Assembly: GCF_000691865.1 (NCBI RefSeq)
Contig: NZ_JMIO01000006.1
Coordinates: 1 to 64,000, forward strand
DNA: 64,000 nt
Reading direction: 5' to 3'
DNA from: Methanoculleus sp. MH98A
GTDB lineage: Archaea; Halobacteriota; Methanomicrobia; Methanomicrobiales; Methanoculleaceae
The notes under the pieces are model-generated. The model was not told the origin of the DNA and did not search any database. It worked only from the letters and a program-made list of their open reading frames with translations. Every line of letters starts with the position of its first letter. Positions within the stretch are counted from its first letter, which is position 1. This document shows, piece by piece, positions 10,769-20,233 of the stretch. A program made the position numbers and the translations under genes.

Positions 10769-10778
10769 TACATATACA
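10769..10778 (+). promoter_or_regulatory. Possible TATA box of the FBP aldolase/phosphatase gene
   Basis: TACATATACA lies about 60 bases before ATG 10834, predicting a leader of about 30 bases that contains the GGTGAT ribosome site at 10825-10830. Confidence 0.45.
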
Positions 10779-10833
10779 GTAATACCTATCTACTAGTCGT
10801 AAGGGCTACGCCCGTCCAGGTAGTGGTGATTAT

Positions 10834-11931
10834 ATGGTTAAGACCACCGTGTCCGTAATTAAAGCAGATATAGGCAGTTTCCCGGGGCACTCCCGAACCC
10901 ACCCGAAGATTCTTGAGGTGGCCGCCCGGAGACTCAAGGAAGCGGAAGGAAGCATCCTCATCGACTCGTACGTCACCCACTGCGGTGACGACCTCGAGTT
11001 GATCATGACGCACACTAAAGGGGAGGACAATGAAGAGATCCACAAGCTGGCGTGGGATATCTTCATGGAATGCGCCGGACTCGCCAAGGAGATGAAACTC
11101 TACGGCGCCGGGCAGGACCTGCTCGGAGATGCGTTCAGCGGCAACGTCAAGGGGATGGGCCCCGGTGTCGCCGAGATGGAGTTCGAAGAGCGGGGTTCCG
11201 ACCCGATCCTGATCTTCATGGCCGACAAGACCGAGCCGGGAGCGTGGAACTACTTCCTCTACAAGATATTCGCCGACCCCTTCAGCACGTCCGGCCTCGT
11301 CATCGACCCGTCGCTGCACGAAGGATTCACCTTCGAGGTCCACGACGTCATAAAGAAGCGCAAGATCCTCTTCAACACACCCGAAGAGTCCTACAGCCTT
11401 CTTGCCTATATCGGAGCGCCGAGCCGCTACGTCATCAAGTACGTCTGGAAGAGGGACGGCGTCATCGGAGCGTCCACCAGCACCCAGCGGCTGAACCTGA
11501 TGGCCAGGCGGTACGTCGGGAAAGACGACCCGGTCATGGTCGTCCGGGCGCAGAGCGGATTCCCGGCGGTGGGCGAGGTCATCGACCCCTTCAGGACGCC
11601 CATCCTCGTGGCCGGCTGGATGCGCGGCTCGCACCACGGGCCGTTCATGCCCGTCGGCGTCTGCGACGCAAACTGCACGCAGTTCGACGGACCGCCCCGG
11701 GTCATCTGTCTCGGGTTCCAGGTCTGCAACGGAAAACTGATCGGGCCTGCGGACATGTTCGACGACCCGGCGTTCAACCGCGTCCGCGACCAGTGCTGCG
11801 AGCTCTCCAGCGTGCTCCGGGCTCACGGGCCGTTCGAACCGCACCGCCTCTCGCTCGAGGAGATGGAGTACACCACCCTCCCGGGCGTCGAGAAGCAGTT
11901 CAAGGACCGCTGGGAAGACCTTCCCGAGTAA
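10834..11931 (+). CDS. fbp: Bifunctional fructose-1,6-bisphosphate aldolase/phosphatase
   Basis: Archaeal class V enzyme (365 aa) that condenses triose phosphates to fructose-1,6-bisphosphate and then dephosphorylates it, making gluconeogenesis one-way. The N-terminus VIKADIGSFPGHSRTHP carries the conserved metal and phosphate ligands (Asp, His). The segment RYVGKDDPVM (Tyr 227, Lys 230) corresponds to the catalytic Tyr/Schiff-base Lys pair of characterised family members. Further conserved blocks are AGWMRGSHHGPFMPV and DGPPRVICLGFQ. Length is typical. Start chosen from GGTGAT with 3-base spacing. It stands alone, followed by a T-run. It supplies hexose phosphates, matching the nearby RuBisCO-based nucleoside/pentose metabolism only loosely. 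Confidence 0.97.
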   Translation: MVKTTVSVIKADIGSFPGHSRTHPKILEVAARRLKEAEGSILIDSYVTHCGDDLELIMTHTKGEDNEEIHKLAWDIFMECAGLAKEMKLYGAGQDLLGDAFSGNVKGMGPGVAEMEFEERGSDPILIFMADKTEPGAWNYFLYKIFADPFSTSGLVIDPSLHEGFTFEVHDVIKKRKILFNTPEESYSLLAYIGAPSRYVIKYVWKRDGVIGASTSTQRLNLMARRYVGKDDPVMVVRAQSGFPAVGEVIDPFRTPILVAGWMRGSHHGPFMPVGVCDANCTQFDGPPRVICLGFQVCNGKLIGPADMFDDPAFNRVRDQCCELSSVLRAHGPFEPHRLSLEEMEYTTLPGVEKQFKDRWEDLPE

Positions 11932-11932
11932 T

Positions 11933-11941
11933 TTTTTTTTA
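11933..11941 (+). terminator. T-run terminator after fbp
   Basis: A run of eight to nine T residues starts two bases after the fbp stop codon, the typical archaeal U-rich termination signal. Confidence 0.6.
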
Positions 11942-12039
11942 TTGCCGGCGGTTGCCCGCGGCGCTTTATCCATTTCAATCGTTTGTGAATAGCCCCGGCC
12001 GCACCGCACGGTGCCTTCCGGAACTAAACGGCCCACCGG

Positions 12040-12216
12040 CAGCAGCACCTAACGGGGCCGCACCTCCCACCGACCGCCGAAGGCGGGCGCTAGTCGGCAG
12101 CGCCACCAGGCAATGACGCACCTCCCACCGACCGCCGGAGGCGGTCGGTAGTCGGCAGCAGCACCTAACGGGGCCGCACCTCCCACCGACCGCCGGAGGC
12201 GGTCGGTAGTCGGTAA
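12040..12216. repeat. Three tandem hairpin-bearing repeat units
   Basis: Three units of about 58-61 bases (about 12040-12100, 12101-12158, 12159-12216) share CACCTCCCACCGACCGCC, AGGCGG and TAGTCGG. Units 2 and 3 each form a near-perfect hairpin CCGACCGCC-GGA-GGCGGTCGG; unit 1 has two to three substitutions in the arm. Units 1 and 3 also share AGCACCTAACGGGGCCG, whereas unit 2 begins differently. The array fills most of the 325-base gap between fbp and the Sm-like gene and ends about 40 bases before its ATG. Confidence 0.85.
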
Positions 12217-12256
12217 TAGGAAAACTTAATGCATGAACATAACCATATAAGAACAG

Positions 12257-12493
12257 ATGGTTAATGGTATCGTACTCCCTGTGAAGAAGGTTTTTTCGCT
12301 CGTAGACTCTAAAATCACCGTCGAGATCAAGGATGACGGCAGGAAACTCCAGGGACGGCTCGTTGCGGTGGATGAACACCTGAACCTGCATATGGACGAG
12401 ACCACCGAGTTTACCGGGGAACAGCGGGGCCGCACCCTCGGAACCGTCGTCATCCGCGGCAACAATATCCTGACCATTGCGCCCCTGCTCTGA
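12257..12493 (+). CDS. Sm-like (LSm) RNA-binding protein
   Basis: A 78-residue archaeal Sm-fold protein expected to form a heptameric ring that binds U-rich RNA. The Sm1 motif region (KITVEIKDDGRKLQGRLVAVDEHLNLHM) and the Sm2 motif (GTVVIRGNNILTI) are both complete; the N-terminal helix is VNGIVLPVKKVFSLV. The start lies after an A+T-rich stretch (CATATAAG, and AACTTAATG further up), so the transcript is probably short-leadered. The winged-helix gene follows after 5 bases on the same strand, an operon. The tandem hairpin array lies immediately upstream. In many methanogens the Sm gene is followed by a ribosomal protein gene, so this partner is noteworthy. Confidence 0.93.
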   Translation: MVNGIVLPVKKVFSLVDSKITVEIKDDGRKLQGRLVAVDEHLNLHMDETTEFTGEQRGRTLGTVVIRGNNILTIAPLL

Positions 12494-12498
12494 TAGCC

Positions 12499-12840
12499 AT
12501 GTCCGACCAGGAGGAAGAAGCACTCAAGGTTATCCAGTCCCATCGTCAGGGAGTTCTCCAGAGCGAACTCTGGAAACTTCTCGATATCGACAGCAGGAAG
12601 TGCTCGAGGATCGTGAAGCGGCTGCTTGATGCCGGGTTGATCGAACGCATCGAGTTTCGCAGCGACGGCATCAAGACCTACCTGTTACGCGCGAAGAAAC
12701 GCGCGATCGATCCCTGCATCATCCTTGCGGGAGGAGAGGTTCTCCCGTGCATCGGCTGTGATCAGGAGTGCACCCCGGAAGAGTGCGCACTCCTTCTCGA
12801 CTGGATGTACCAGCTTGCTCTTGAAGAGTATCAGGAGTAA
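12499..12840 (+). CDS. Winged-helix regulator with C-terminal cysteine cluster
   Basis: A 113-residue protein with an N-terminal winged helix-turn-helix (about 1-65): LKVIQSHRQGVLQSELWKLL, then IDSRKCSRIVKRLLDAGLIE, like MarR/Lrp-type archaeal regulators that read through a wing (FRSDGIKTYLLR). The C-terminal half contains CIGCDQECTPEEC (C at about 87, 90, 94, 99), a candidate iron-sulfur or zinc site that would make it a redox or metal sensor; that is inference. It overlaps nothing but starts 5 bases after the Sm-like gene, so the two are very likely co-transcribed. DNA target and signal are unknown. Confidence 0.75.
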   Translation: MSDQEEEALKVIQSHRQGVLQSELWKLLDIDSRKCSRIVKRLLDAGLIERIEFRSDGIKTYLLRAKKRAIDPCIILAGGEVLPCIGCDQECTPEECALLLDWMYQLALEEYQE

Positions 12841-12927
12841 AACTTCTCTTTTTCAGACATCTCCAAGCGGTTTCAGCCGGAAGGCTACTCCGAAGGACCA
12901 GAACCCGCCGCAAAAGAGTGGTATGGT

Positions 12928-13347
12928 TCAGGACCGGGCGACCTCGCCCGGCGCGCTCTTCTTCCGGCAGACGGCATCGATCACGCCGTGCTGCACATTG
13001 TAGAAACTATGCAGTATGTCGATCTCGCAGTCGAGATCGATGACCGTCTCCTCGTCACCCCCGGTGCAGAGGGTCACGGACTCTTCCTGAAACGTGACGT
13101 ACGGGGCACCGTCTGCCCGGGCATCCGCCACCGCGGTGATGTAGATGCAGTCGTCCCCTTCGACCACCTCGACATCGGACTCCCCCTCCTCATCTTCGGC
13201 GAAATCGGGGTAGGGAGCCCCCTCGGGCAGTCCGCCGATGATGGTGAACCCGATAATCTTCGGGTCGTAAGGAGGCATCTCGCTTAAGATCTTCTCCATC
13301 AGCCGCGCGATGTTTCGAAACATTTCGTCGTATGGGTTATTCGCCAT
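12928..13347 (-). CDS. Hsp20/alpha-crystallin-like protein (GvpH type), acidic
   Basis: A strongly acidic 139-residue small-HSP-like protein. Start ATG 13347 gives MANNPYDEMFRNIARLMEK, an amphipathic N-terminal helix similar to that of the homologue at 9927. The middle is a loop rich in Asp and Glu, and the C-terminal half is a CS-type beta-sandwich (DCIYITAVADARADG, VTFQEESVTLCTGG, NVQHGVIDAVCRKK). A longer start at 13389 would run deep into the regulator gene; the chosen start overlaps the regulator's end by 11 bases. Coupling with that HTH gene suggests a regulator-chaperone pair. Confidence 0.75.
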   Translation of the reverse strand: MANNPYDEMFRNIARLMEKILSEMPPYDPKIIGFTIIGGLPEGAPYPDFAEDEEGESDVEVVEGDDCIYITAVADARADGAPYVTFQEESVTLCTGGDEETVIDLDCEIDILHSFYNVQHGVIDAVCRKKSAPGEVARS

Positions 13348-13960
13348 GTGTACCACGTATCCGGTATCGGTCGTTGATTCGCTCGACAACCCCCGTGTGC
13401 ATAAGGTTGCCCAATCTCTGTTTCAGCTCATCCGTGGACAGGCTGCTCACTTCCTCGAGTTCCGCGAGGCGCAGGTCGGCGTGTGAGAGGGTGAGAATGA
13501 TCTCCAGGTCCCCGTCGTCGGTGACGAAACCCCCCCGCATGCGCATGACCTCGGCGAACCTCGATTCGATCTCCCGCTCCAGTTGTTCGAGGTTATCCAG
13601 GAGCTCGTCGCGAGCCCGAACCATCCTCCTGAATGCCTCGAGGTTTCTTGCAAATCGTGTTCTCTGGTTCTCTTCAACGGAGGGAAATGTAACCCCATCC
13701 TGCTTCTGCAGGTTTACGATGACATTGATGTCATGCGAGAGATAGTAATACTTTCGCCTGCGTTCGTCCTGGAAGGATATGAGGAGCTGCTCGCGCTCCA
13801 TCAACTGCAGGTGTTCTATCACCGCTTTCGGACTGAGTACCAGGCGCTCGGAGATCTCGGTCACAAAACACGGTTTCTGCCTCAGCAGTTGTATTATTCG
13901 CCGCCTGTTCCGGTTTCCCAGGATATCGAGGAGACGGGAAACATCACTGCCCTCGAGCAT
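13337..13960 (-). CDS. ArsR-type winged-helix regulator with coiled-coil
   Basis: A 207-residue regulator. Residues 1-80 form an ArsR-like winged helix (LLDILGNRNRRRIIQLL, CFVTEISERLVLSPKAVIEH, RRKYYYLSHDINVIV). Residues about 95-145 are a charged coiled-coil (RDELLDNLEQLEREIESRF), suggesting dimerisation, and the C-terminal 60 residues look like a second wHTH-like segment (STDELKQRLGNLMHTGVVE). The 37 bases before it contain ACTAACATTTAGTAAAT-like partial dyad symmetry that could be an operator, but the gene also lies just after guaB, so it may be read from the mfnB-guaB promoter. It is followed by the overlapping small-HSP gene. Confidence 0.8.
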   Translation of the reverse strand: MLEGSDVSRLLDILGNRNRRRIIQLLRQKPCFVTEISERLVLSPKAVIEHLQLMEREQLLISFQDERRRKYYYLSHDINVIVNLQKQDGVTFPSVEENQRTRFARNLEAFRRMVRARDELLDNLEQLEREIESRFAEVMRMRGGFVTDDGDLEIILTLSHADLRLAELEEVSSLSTDELKQRLGNLMHTGVVERINDRYRIRGTHGE

Positions 13961-13997
13961 ATTTACTAAATGTTAGTGATTTCGGCATAAAAAGGTA

Positions 13998-15463
<1,466 letters not shown>

Positions 15464-15466
15464 ACA

Positions 15467-16156
15467 TCACCTGAGCATCATCATTGCTTTCTCCACCAGT
15501 TCCGCCCTGACCACTGTCGACCGATCGCCCCCGCAGACCATCCCCCGGACACCGATGATCTCGGGGTTGATCCGCTTTAAGGCATCGAGATCCTCGAACT
15601 TCAGCGACCCGGCAAGAGCCGTCTGCAACCCGAGATCCTGGTTCTGCCCGACAAACCGGATCAATGTCTCCTCGTCCATGAACTCAAAGAGACTCTTCCC
15701 ATCTTTAATACCGGTGTCGATCATAGCGACATCGGCACCGGCCTTTGCAACCAGCGGGCTGATCGCAAGCGGTGAGATCGTACCTATTCTCTTAAAATCG
15801 GCATATGCAGCAATGACGACGTGCTTCTCGGGAAACTCCTGTTTCACCGCCGTGGTCACCGCCTCGATGACCTCGCGGGCACGGTCTTCCCCGTCGAACA
15901 TCAGGCCCACCTTGATGTAATCGGCACCTGCATGCGCGGCACCGTATGCAGCAAGAGCTGCGGTTCCCGGTTTATACTCATTGTCCCCGATTGCAGCGCT
16001 GACAGGCTTCTTGCCGGCGATCTCCTTTATCCCGCGGACGATCCAGGGGAAATTCGCGCCAAGAGACCCCTCCGAGGGTTTTTTTACGTCGATGATGTCG
16101 GCGGAAAGCGAGCTTTTTGCCTCCTCAATGCTGCTTGGACTGACGAGTAATTGCAT
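15467..16156 (-). CDS. mfnB: (5-formylfuran-3-yl)methyl phosphate synthase MfnB
   Basis: Aldolase-like TIM-barrel enzyme (229 aa) that builds the furan ring of methanofuran from two glyceraldehyde-3-phosphate molecules. The family start LLVSPSSIEEAKSSL and the Schiff-base region DVKKPSEGSLGANFPW (Lys 25-26) are intact, with SAAIGDNEYKPGT, ADYIKVGLMFDG and MIDTGIKDGKSLFEF downstream. This is a marker of methanogens and a few methylotrophs. It is divergent from the HisA-like gene with only 44 bases between them and is followed at once by guaB, so it probably leads a four-gene operon. Confidence 0.95.
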   Translation of the reverse strand: MQLLVSPSSIEEAKSSLSADIIDVKKPSEGSLGANFPWIVRGIKEIAGKKPVSAAIGDNEYKPGTAALAAYGAAHAGADYIKVGLMFDGEDRAREVIEAVTTAVKQEFPEKHVVIAAYADFKRIGTISPLAISPLVAKAGADVAMIDTGIKDGKSLFEFMDEETLIRFVGQNQDLGLQTALAGSLKFEDLDALKRINPEIIGVRGMVCGGDRSTVVRAELVEKAMMMLR

Positions 16157-16200
16157 AGAAATTAATGATCCTTCACCCTAATAGTGATTACGTTGAGGAC

Positions 16201-16881
16201 ATGGAACTGATTCTTGCAGTCGATCTGGCAGGCGGGCTTGTGGTGCACGGGAAGTCCGGAGACCGCGCGGGTTACCGGCCGCTGACCTGGGGGATCGCGC
16301 CCTCGGCCGAACCGGAAGCCTACCTCTCCGCTCTCGCGCCCCGGTATCTCTACATCGCCGACCTCGAGGCTCTCGAGGGCAGGACACCGCAGGACGACCT
16401 CGTCCGGCGGTGCGCCGCGATGGTCGAGCGGTGCTACCTCGACCGGGGCTGCAGGTCGCCCGCCGAATGCGCCGCGGTCGAGGGAGTGACGCCGATTGTC
16501 GGCACCGAGACGGCGGCGAGAGCGATCGAGGACCTTGCGGCATACCGGAGCGGATACCTCAGCATCGACGTCAAAGGCGGCCGAGTGCTCCCCTGGGGCA
16601 TTCCGCCGGCGGAGATGCTCCGCCGTGCGGCGGCACTCTCGTTTGAAGGGTGCATCCTCCTCAATATCGGCGCCGTGGGAACGGAACGGGGGCTCGTCCG
16701 GGAGGAACTCGAAGAGATGCGGGCGTGCTACCCCGGCCGTCTCCTCTACGGGGGCGGGGTCGCCGGGACCGGCGACATCCGTCTCCTCGCCGACGCCGGG
16801 TTCGACGGGGCGATCATAGCGACGGCCGTTCACCGCGGCACGGTACCGCTCGAATGGCTCCGGAGGGGACACCCGTGCTGA
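16201..16881 (+). CDS. HisA-like TIM-barrel protein, probably not histidine biosynthesis
   Basis: A 226-residue (beta-alpha)8 protein related to ProFAR isomerase HisA. The two catalytic aspartates of the HisA fold appear conserved (LAVDLAGG near residue 7, LSIDVKGG near 121) and a phosphate-binding end YGGGVAGTGDIRLL is present. The usual HisA substrate loops differ: VVHGKSGDRAGYRPLTWG replaces the VRLxQGD motif. It fits the group annotated as HisA-related (COG1411-like by recall) rather than true HisA. Start ATG 16201 has GAGG just upstream. It is divergent from mfnB and overlaps tmk, so a role in C1-cofactor synthesis is possible (inference). Confidence 0.75.
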   Translation: MELILAVDLAGGLVVHGKSGDRAGYRPLTWGIAPSAEPEAYLSALAPRYLYIADLEALEGRTPQDDLVRRCAAMVERCYLDRGCRSPAECAAVEGVTPIVGTETAARAIEDLAAYRSGYLSIDVKGGRVLPWGIPPAEMLRRAAALSFEGCILLNIGAVGTERGLVREELEEMRACYPGRLLYGGGVAGTGDIRLLADAGFDGAIIATAVHRGTVPLEWLRRGHPC

Positions 16882-17492
16882 TCACCATCGAAGGGATCGA
16901 CGGGAGCGGGAAGAGCACGCTTCTTGCCCGTCTCCGCGAACTGCTCGCCGACCTCGACCCGCTCTTCACCCGCGAGCCCGGCGCCACCTGGGTCGGCGAG
17001 CCGGTAAGGCGGGCGATTGCCGAACGGATGGACCCGATCACCGAGGCGCTCCTCTTCTGCGCCGACCACGCCGCGCATATCGATACGGTGATCCGGCCCG
17101 CCCTCGACGAGGGAAGGCTCGTCGTCTCCGACCGCTACGCCGACTCGCGGTTCGCCTACCAGCCGGTCGTCCTCGACGGCGTCCTCCCCGACCCGCTCTC
17201 CTGGCTTCGCCGGATCCACGAAGGATGGTCGATCCGGCCCGACCGGACGTTTCTCCTGGTCCTGCCGGTCGAAGACGCCGTCTCACGACTTGGCCCTGAG
17301 AAAAAGAGAGAATACTTCGAGAACGCCGCGATCCTCGAGCAGGTGCAGGAGAACTACCTGAACCTCGCGGCATCCGACCCGGCACGGTTCGTCGTCGTCG
17401 ATGCGCTGCTCCCAAAAGAAGAAGTTGCCCGGTTCATCGCGGGCGAAATCAGGGCTGGTGCCCGATCGTCACGACGACGTCCCCGAGCGTGA
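16875..17492 (+). CDS. tmk: Thymidylate kinase
   Basis: Phosphorylates dTMP to dTDP. The P-loop [10 protein letters not shown] is at residues 5-14, followed by FTREPGATW and the DR(Y/F/H) motif [12 protein letters not shown]; the 205-residue length is normal. GTG 16875 is chosen because GGAGGGG (16862-16868) lies 6 bases before it; ATG 16854 is in frame but lacks such a site. It overlaps the HisA-like stop by 7 bases. The 3' end runs 44 bases into valS on the opposite strand and the last 15 residues are Arg-rich and unlike the family, so the true C-terminus is uncertain. Confidence 0.93.
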   Translation: MLITIEGIDGSGKSTLLARLRELLADLDPLFTREPGATWVGEPVRRAIAERMDPITEALLFCADHAAHIDTVIRPALDEGRLVVSDRYADSRFAYQPVVLDGVLPDPLSWLRRIHEGWSIRPDRTFLLVLPVEDAVSRLGPEKKREYFENAAILEQVQENYLNLAASDPARFVVVDALLPKEEVARFIAGEIRAGARSSRRRPRA

Positions 17493-20040
17493 GGACGTCC
17501 ACCTCTTCTCCCGCCACCCGGTAGGCGACCTTCGGCGTGAAGGAATCGGGGGGCACCGGGATCTCCTCGCCTGCGACCGTCACGGTCGCAGGCGGGTTCT
17601 TGAGCAGTTCCGGCGGGAGCGCCTCCACTGCCTGCATGAACCCGCGGGCCTGCTTCCTGAGCGCCGGGCCGATGACCGCCATATTGAAGTCCACGCCGCT
17701 CACGACCTCCTCGAGCCGGGGCGTGCCGGTGCTCCAGCGCGCATCGGCATTGAGGGCGCGCCCGGCGTCGCCGGCGTCGTCGACCGGCTCCGGCGCGTAG
17801 ATCATGACGTGGCCGAGCGGGGCGTTCAGCGCCATGCCCTTATCATGCTTGTAGCGCCGGAGTTCGGCGACCGTCTTCACGAGGAGATCGCCGTGGCGCC
17901 GCGCTTCGTCGTCGGCGTATGAAAAGTCCGGCCAGGCTTCTTTGTGCACGCTCTCGCCGGCGAGGTTATGGTAGCACTCTTCCGCGAAGTGCGGGATGAT
18001 CGGGGCAAGCAGGCGGCAGAGGACGTCCATCGTCGTCCGGAGCGCGCTGCAGGCGCTGGCCCTGCTGCCGTCGTCCGTATAGAGGCGCCCCTTGGCAACC
18101 TCGATGTAGTCGTCGGCGAGCGTGTTCCAGGCAAACTCCCGGATCGCCCTGAGCGCCCGGTCGAACTGGTAGCCCTCCATTGCGGCGGTGACCTCGGCGA
18201 CGGTCTCGGAGAGCCGGACGAGCAGCCACCGGTCGGTGAGTTCCGTCACCGGCGCCGCGGGATCGGCCCCCTTCTCCAGGTGCCCCATGACAAACCGGAA
18301 GATGTTCCAGAGTTTGGTCTGGAACCGGGACGCGGCGACGACGTCGTTCCAGTTGAACATGATGTCCGAACCGGTCGCCGCGCCTCCCGCGCCCCACTGC
18401 CGGAGCGCGTCCGCGCCGTACTGCCCGACGATCTCTTCAGGAGAGATGATGTTGCTCCTGCTCTTGCTCATCTTGAACCCGTCTTCCCCGAGCACCATGC
18501 CGTTCACCAGGATCTCGTCCCAGGGGTGGCCGCCGACCAGCGCCTTCGCCCGGAGGATGGTGTAGAACGCCCACGTCCGTATGATATCGTGTCCCTGGGG
18601 GCGGATCTGCGCCGGGAAGAACGGAGGTTTGCCGGTTCCGTCCCACCCGGTGACGTGGAGCACCGATACTGAAGAGTCCATCCAGGTGTCGAGCACGTCC
18701 GTCTCGCCGGTGAAGTCCGATCCCCCGCACTTCGGGCAGGGGGTTTTCGGCTTATCGACCGTCGGGTCGATCGGGAGGTCTTCCTCGGCCGGGATGACCA
18801 TCTCGCCGCAGGCAGTGCAGAACCAGACGGGGATAGGGGTCGCGAAGATCCGCTGCCGGGAGATGCACCAGTCCCATTCCATGGAGTTCGCCCAGTTCTC
18901 CATCCGGGCGAACATATGCTCCGGCGTCCAGGAGACCCTCCGCGCCGAATCCAGGATCTCGTCCTGGTGAACCCGGACGAACCACTGCCGCTCCGAGAGG
19001 ATCTCGATCGGGGTCTTGCACCGCCAGCAGGTCCCCACCCGCTGCTCGAGTTCCTCCTGCCGCTTCAGGATCCCGGCCTTCTCCATGTCGGCGAGGATCG
19101 CTTCCCTGCAGACCTCCGATGACATCCCCGTATAGGGGGCTGCGGTCGCGGTCATGATTCCCTGGCGGTCGATAGCCTTGCGGAGATCCAGGTCGTGCTG
19201 CTTCCACCAGTAAACGTCCGTCTTGTCGCCGAACGTACAGATCATCACCGCACCGCTGCCGAACTCCGGGTCGACCGCGACGTCCTCGATGACCGGAACA
19301 TCGTGGCCGAAGATCGGGACGGTGAGCCTCTTCCCCCTCATCCCGCGGTACCGGTCATCCTCGGGATGGACTGCCACGGCAACGCAGGCCGCGAGCAGCT
19401 CGGGCCGGGTGGTGGCGATCTCGACGCCGTCGAAGTCGAAGTAGTTGAGTTTGGTGGTGCGGGGGGCGTAGTTGACCTCGGCGAACGCGATGGCCGTCTC
19501 GCACCGGGTGCAGAAGTTCACCGGATGCTCGCTCTGGTAGATGTCGCCGGCTTTGAGCATCTGCAAAAACGACGCCTGGGTCTTCCTGTAGTAGTCCGGG
19601 AGCATGGTGATGTACTCGTGGCTCCAGTCGGTCGAGAACCCGAGCCGCCGCATGGTCGCCCGCATCTTCTCGATGTTGCCGAGCGTGAGGTCGCGGCACA
19701 TCTCCCGGAACTTCTCCCGCGGTACGTCGTTTTTGGTGATCCCGTAGGTCTCCTCGACCTTCACCTCGGTCGGGAGGCCGTGGCAGTCCCACCCCTGCGG
19801 GAACATGACGTTGTAACCGCGCATGCGTTTGTACCGCGCGATGAAGTCGATATAGCACCAGTTTAACGCGTTCCCGATATGGAAGTTTCCGGTGGGATAG
19901 GGCGGCGGCGTATCGATGATGAACCGTGGTTTTGACGAAGCGGGGTCGAAATAGTTGTCCTCATCCCGCCAGGTATCCTGCCAGCGCGTCTCCACTTCTT
20001 CGATATCGTAGTTTTTGGGTAGTTGATGTGACGGCGACAT
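17449..20040 (-). CDS. valS: Valyl-tRNA synthetase
   Basis: Class I aminoacyl-tRNA synthetase (863 aa) charging tRNA-Val. The HIGH-type motif is PTGNFHIGN near residue 50, the second signature is [10 protein letters not shown] near 530, and the zinc-binding CPKCGG and [10 protein letters not shown] elements and a CP1 editing domain lie between. Features separating it from IleRS include [15 protein letters not shown] and [15 protein letters not shown]. The C-terminal anticodon-binding domain is complete; the bacterial coiled-coil tail is absent, as in archaea. A TATA box lies 30 bases upstream. It converges on tmk with a 44-base overlap. Confidence 0.96.
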   Translation of the reverse strand: MSPSHQLPKNYDIEEVETRWQDTWRDEDNYFDPASSKPRFIIDTPPPYPTGNFHIGNALNWCYIDFIARYKRMRGYNVMFPQGWDCHGLPTEVKVEETYGITKNDVPREKFREMCRDLTLGNIEKMRATMRRLGFSTDWSHEYITMLPDYYRKTQASFLQMLKAGDIYQSEHPVNFCTRCETAIAFAEVNYAPRTTKLNYFDFDGVEIATTRPELLAACVAVAVHPEDDRYRGMRGKRLTVPIFGHDVPVIEDVAVDPEFGSGAVMICTFGDKTDVYWWKQHDLDLRKAIDRQGIMTATAAPYTGMSSEVCREAILADMEKAGILKRQEELEQRVGTCWRCKTPIEILSERQWFVRVHQDEILDSARRVSWTPEHMFARMENWANSMEWDWCISRQRIFATPIPVWFCTACGEMVIPAEEDLPIDPTVDKPKTPCPKCGGSDFTGETDVLDTWMDSSVSVLHVTGWDGTGKPPFFPAQIRPQGHDIIRTWAFYTILRAKALVGGHPWDEILVNGMVLGEDGFKMSKSRSNIISPEEIVGQYGADALRQWGAGGAATGSDIMFNWNDVVAASRFQTKLWNIFRFVMGHLEKGADPAAPVTELTDRWLLVRLSETVAEVTAAMEGYQFDRALRAIREFAWNTLADDYIEVAKGRLYTDDGSRASACSALRTTMDVLCRLLAPIIPHFAEECYHNLAGESVHKEAWPDFSYADDEARRHGDLLVKTVAELRRYKHDKGMALNAPLGHVMIYAPEPVDDAGDAGRALNADARWSTGTPRLEEVVSGVDFNMAVIGPALRKQARGFMQAVEALPPELLKNPPATVTVAGEEIPVPPDSFTPKVAYRVAGEEVDVLTLGDVVVTIGHQP

Positions 20041-20070
20041 TTTCAGCGTATAATCTCTCTCTTCCCAGTG

Positions 20071-20079
20071 AAATATAAT
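20071..20079 (-). promoter_or_regulatory. TATA box of valS
   Basis: On the minus strand CATTATATTT lies about 30 bases before the valS ATG (20040), matching archaeal TATA spacing for a very short leader. Confidence 0.55.
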
Positions 20080-20233
20080 GTTCGACGGGGCTTTCCGTAT
20101 CGGAGTATCCCGCGCAGCGCACGGGTTCGCCGTCCCCGGCCCGGGCGTCCCGGAACGTTCGCCGCGAAAAATCGCGGAGACGGCAGGGGTTCGACCCTAA
20201 AGGCTTTGTCCCTCCACTCCCAATCCTATATGA

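Larger units (their letters stand above)
10386..10833. other. Gap with a possible small membrane ORF and the FBPase promoter
   Basis: This 448-base gap begins with a G+C-rich hairpin region (GCCGG repeats up to about 10430). It holds one weak leftward ORF (10514-10690, listed separately) and ends with the promoter and leader of the FBP aldolase/phosphatase gene. I see nothing else that can be named. Confidence 0.4.

Noticed and set aside
12040-12216. Tandem repeats considered as a CRISPR array
   Set aside because: No separate unique spacers of constant length; the units differ in their leading part and no cas gene is in the window.
20160-20220. tRNA-like element with GGTTCGACCC
   Set aside because: No D-arm, anticodon arm or acceptor stem can be folded around it; only the T-arm-like motif is present.
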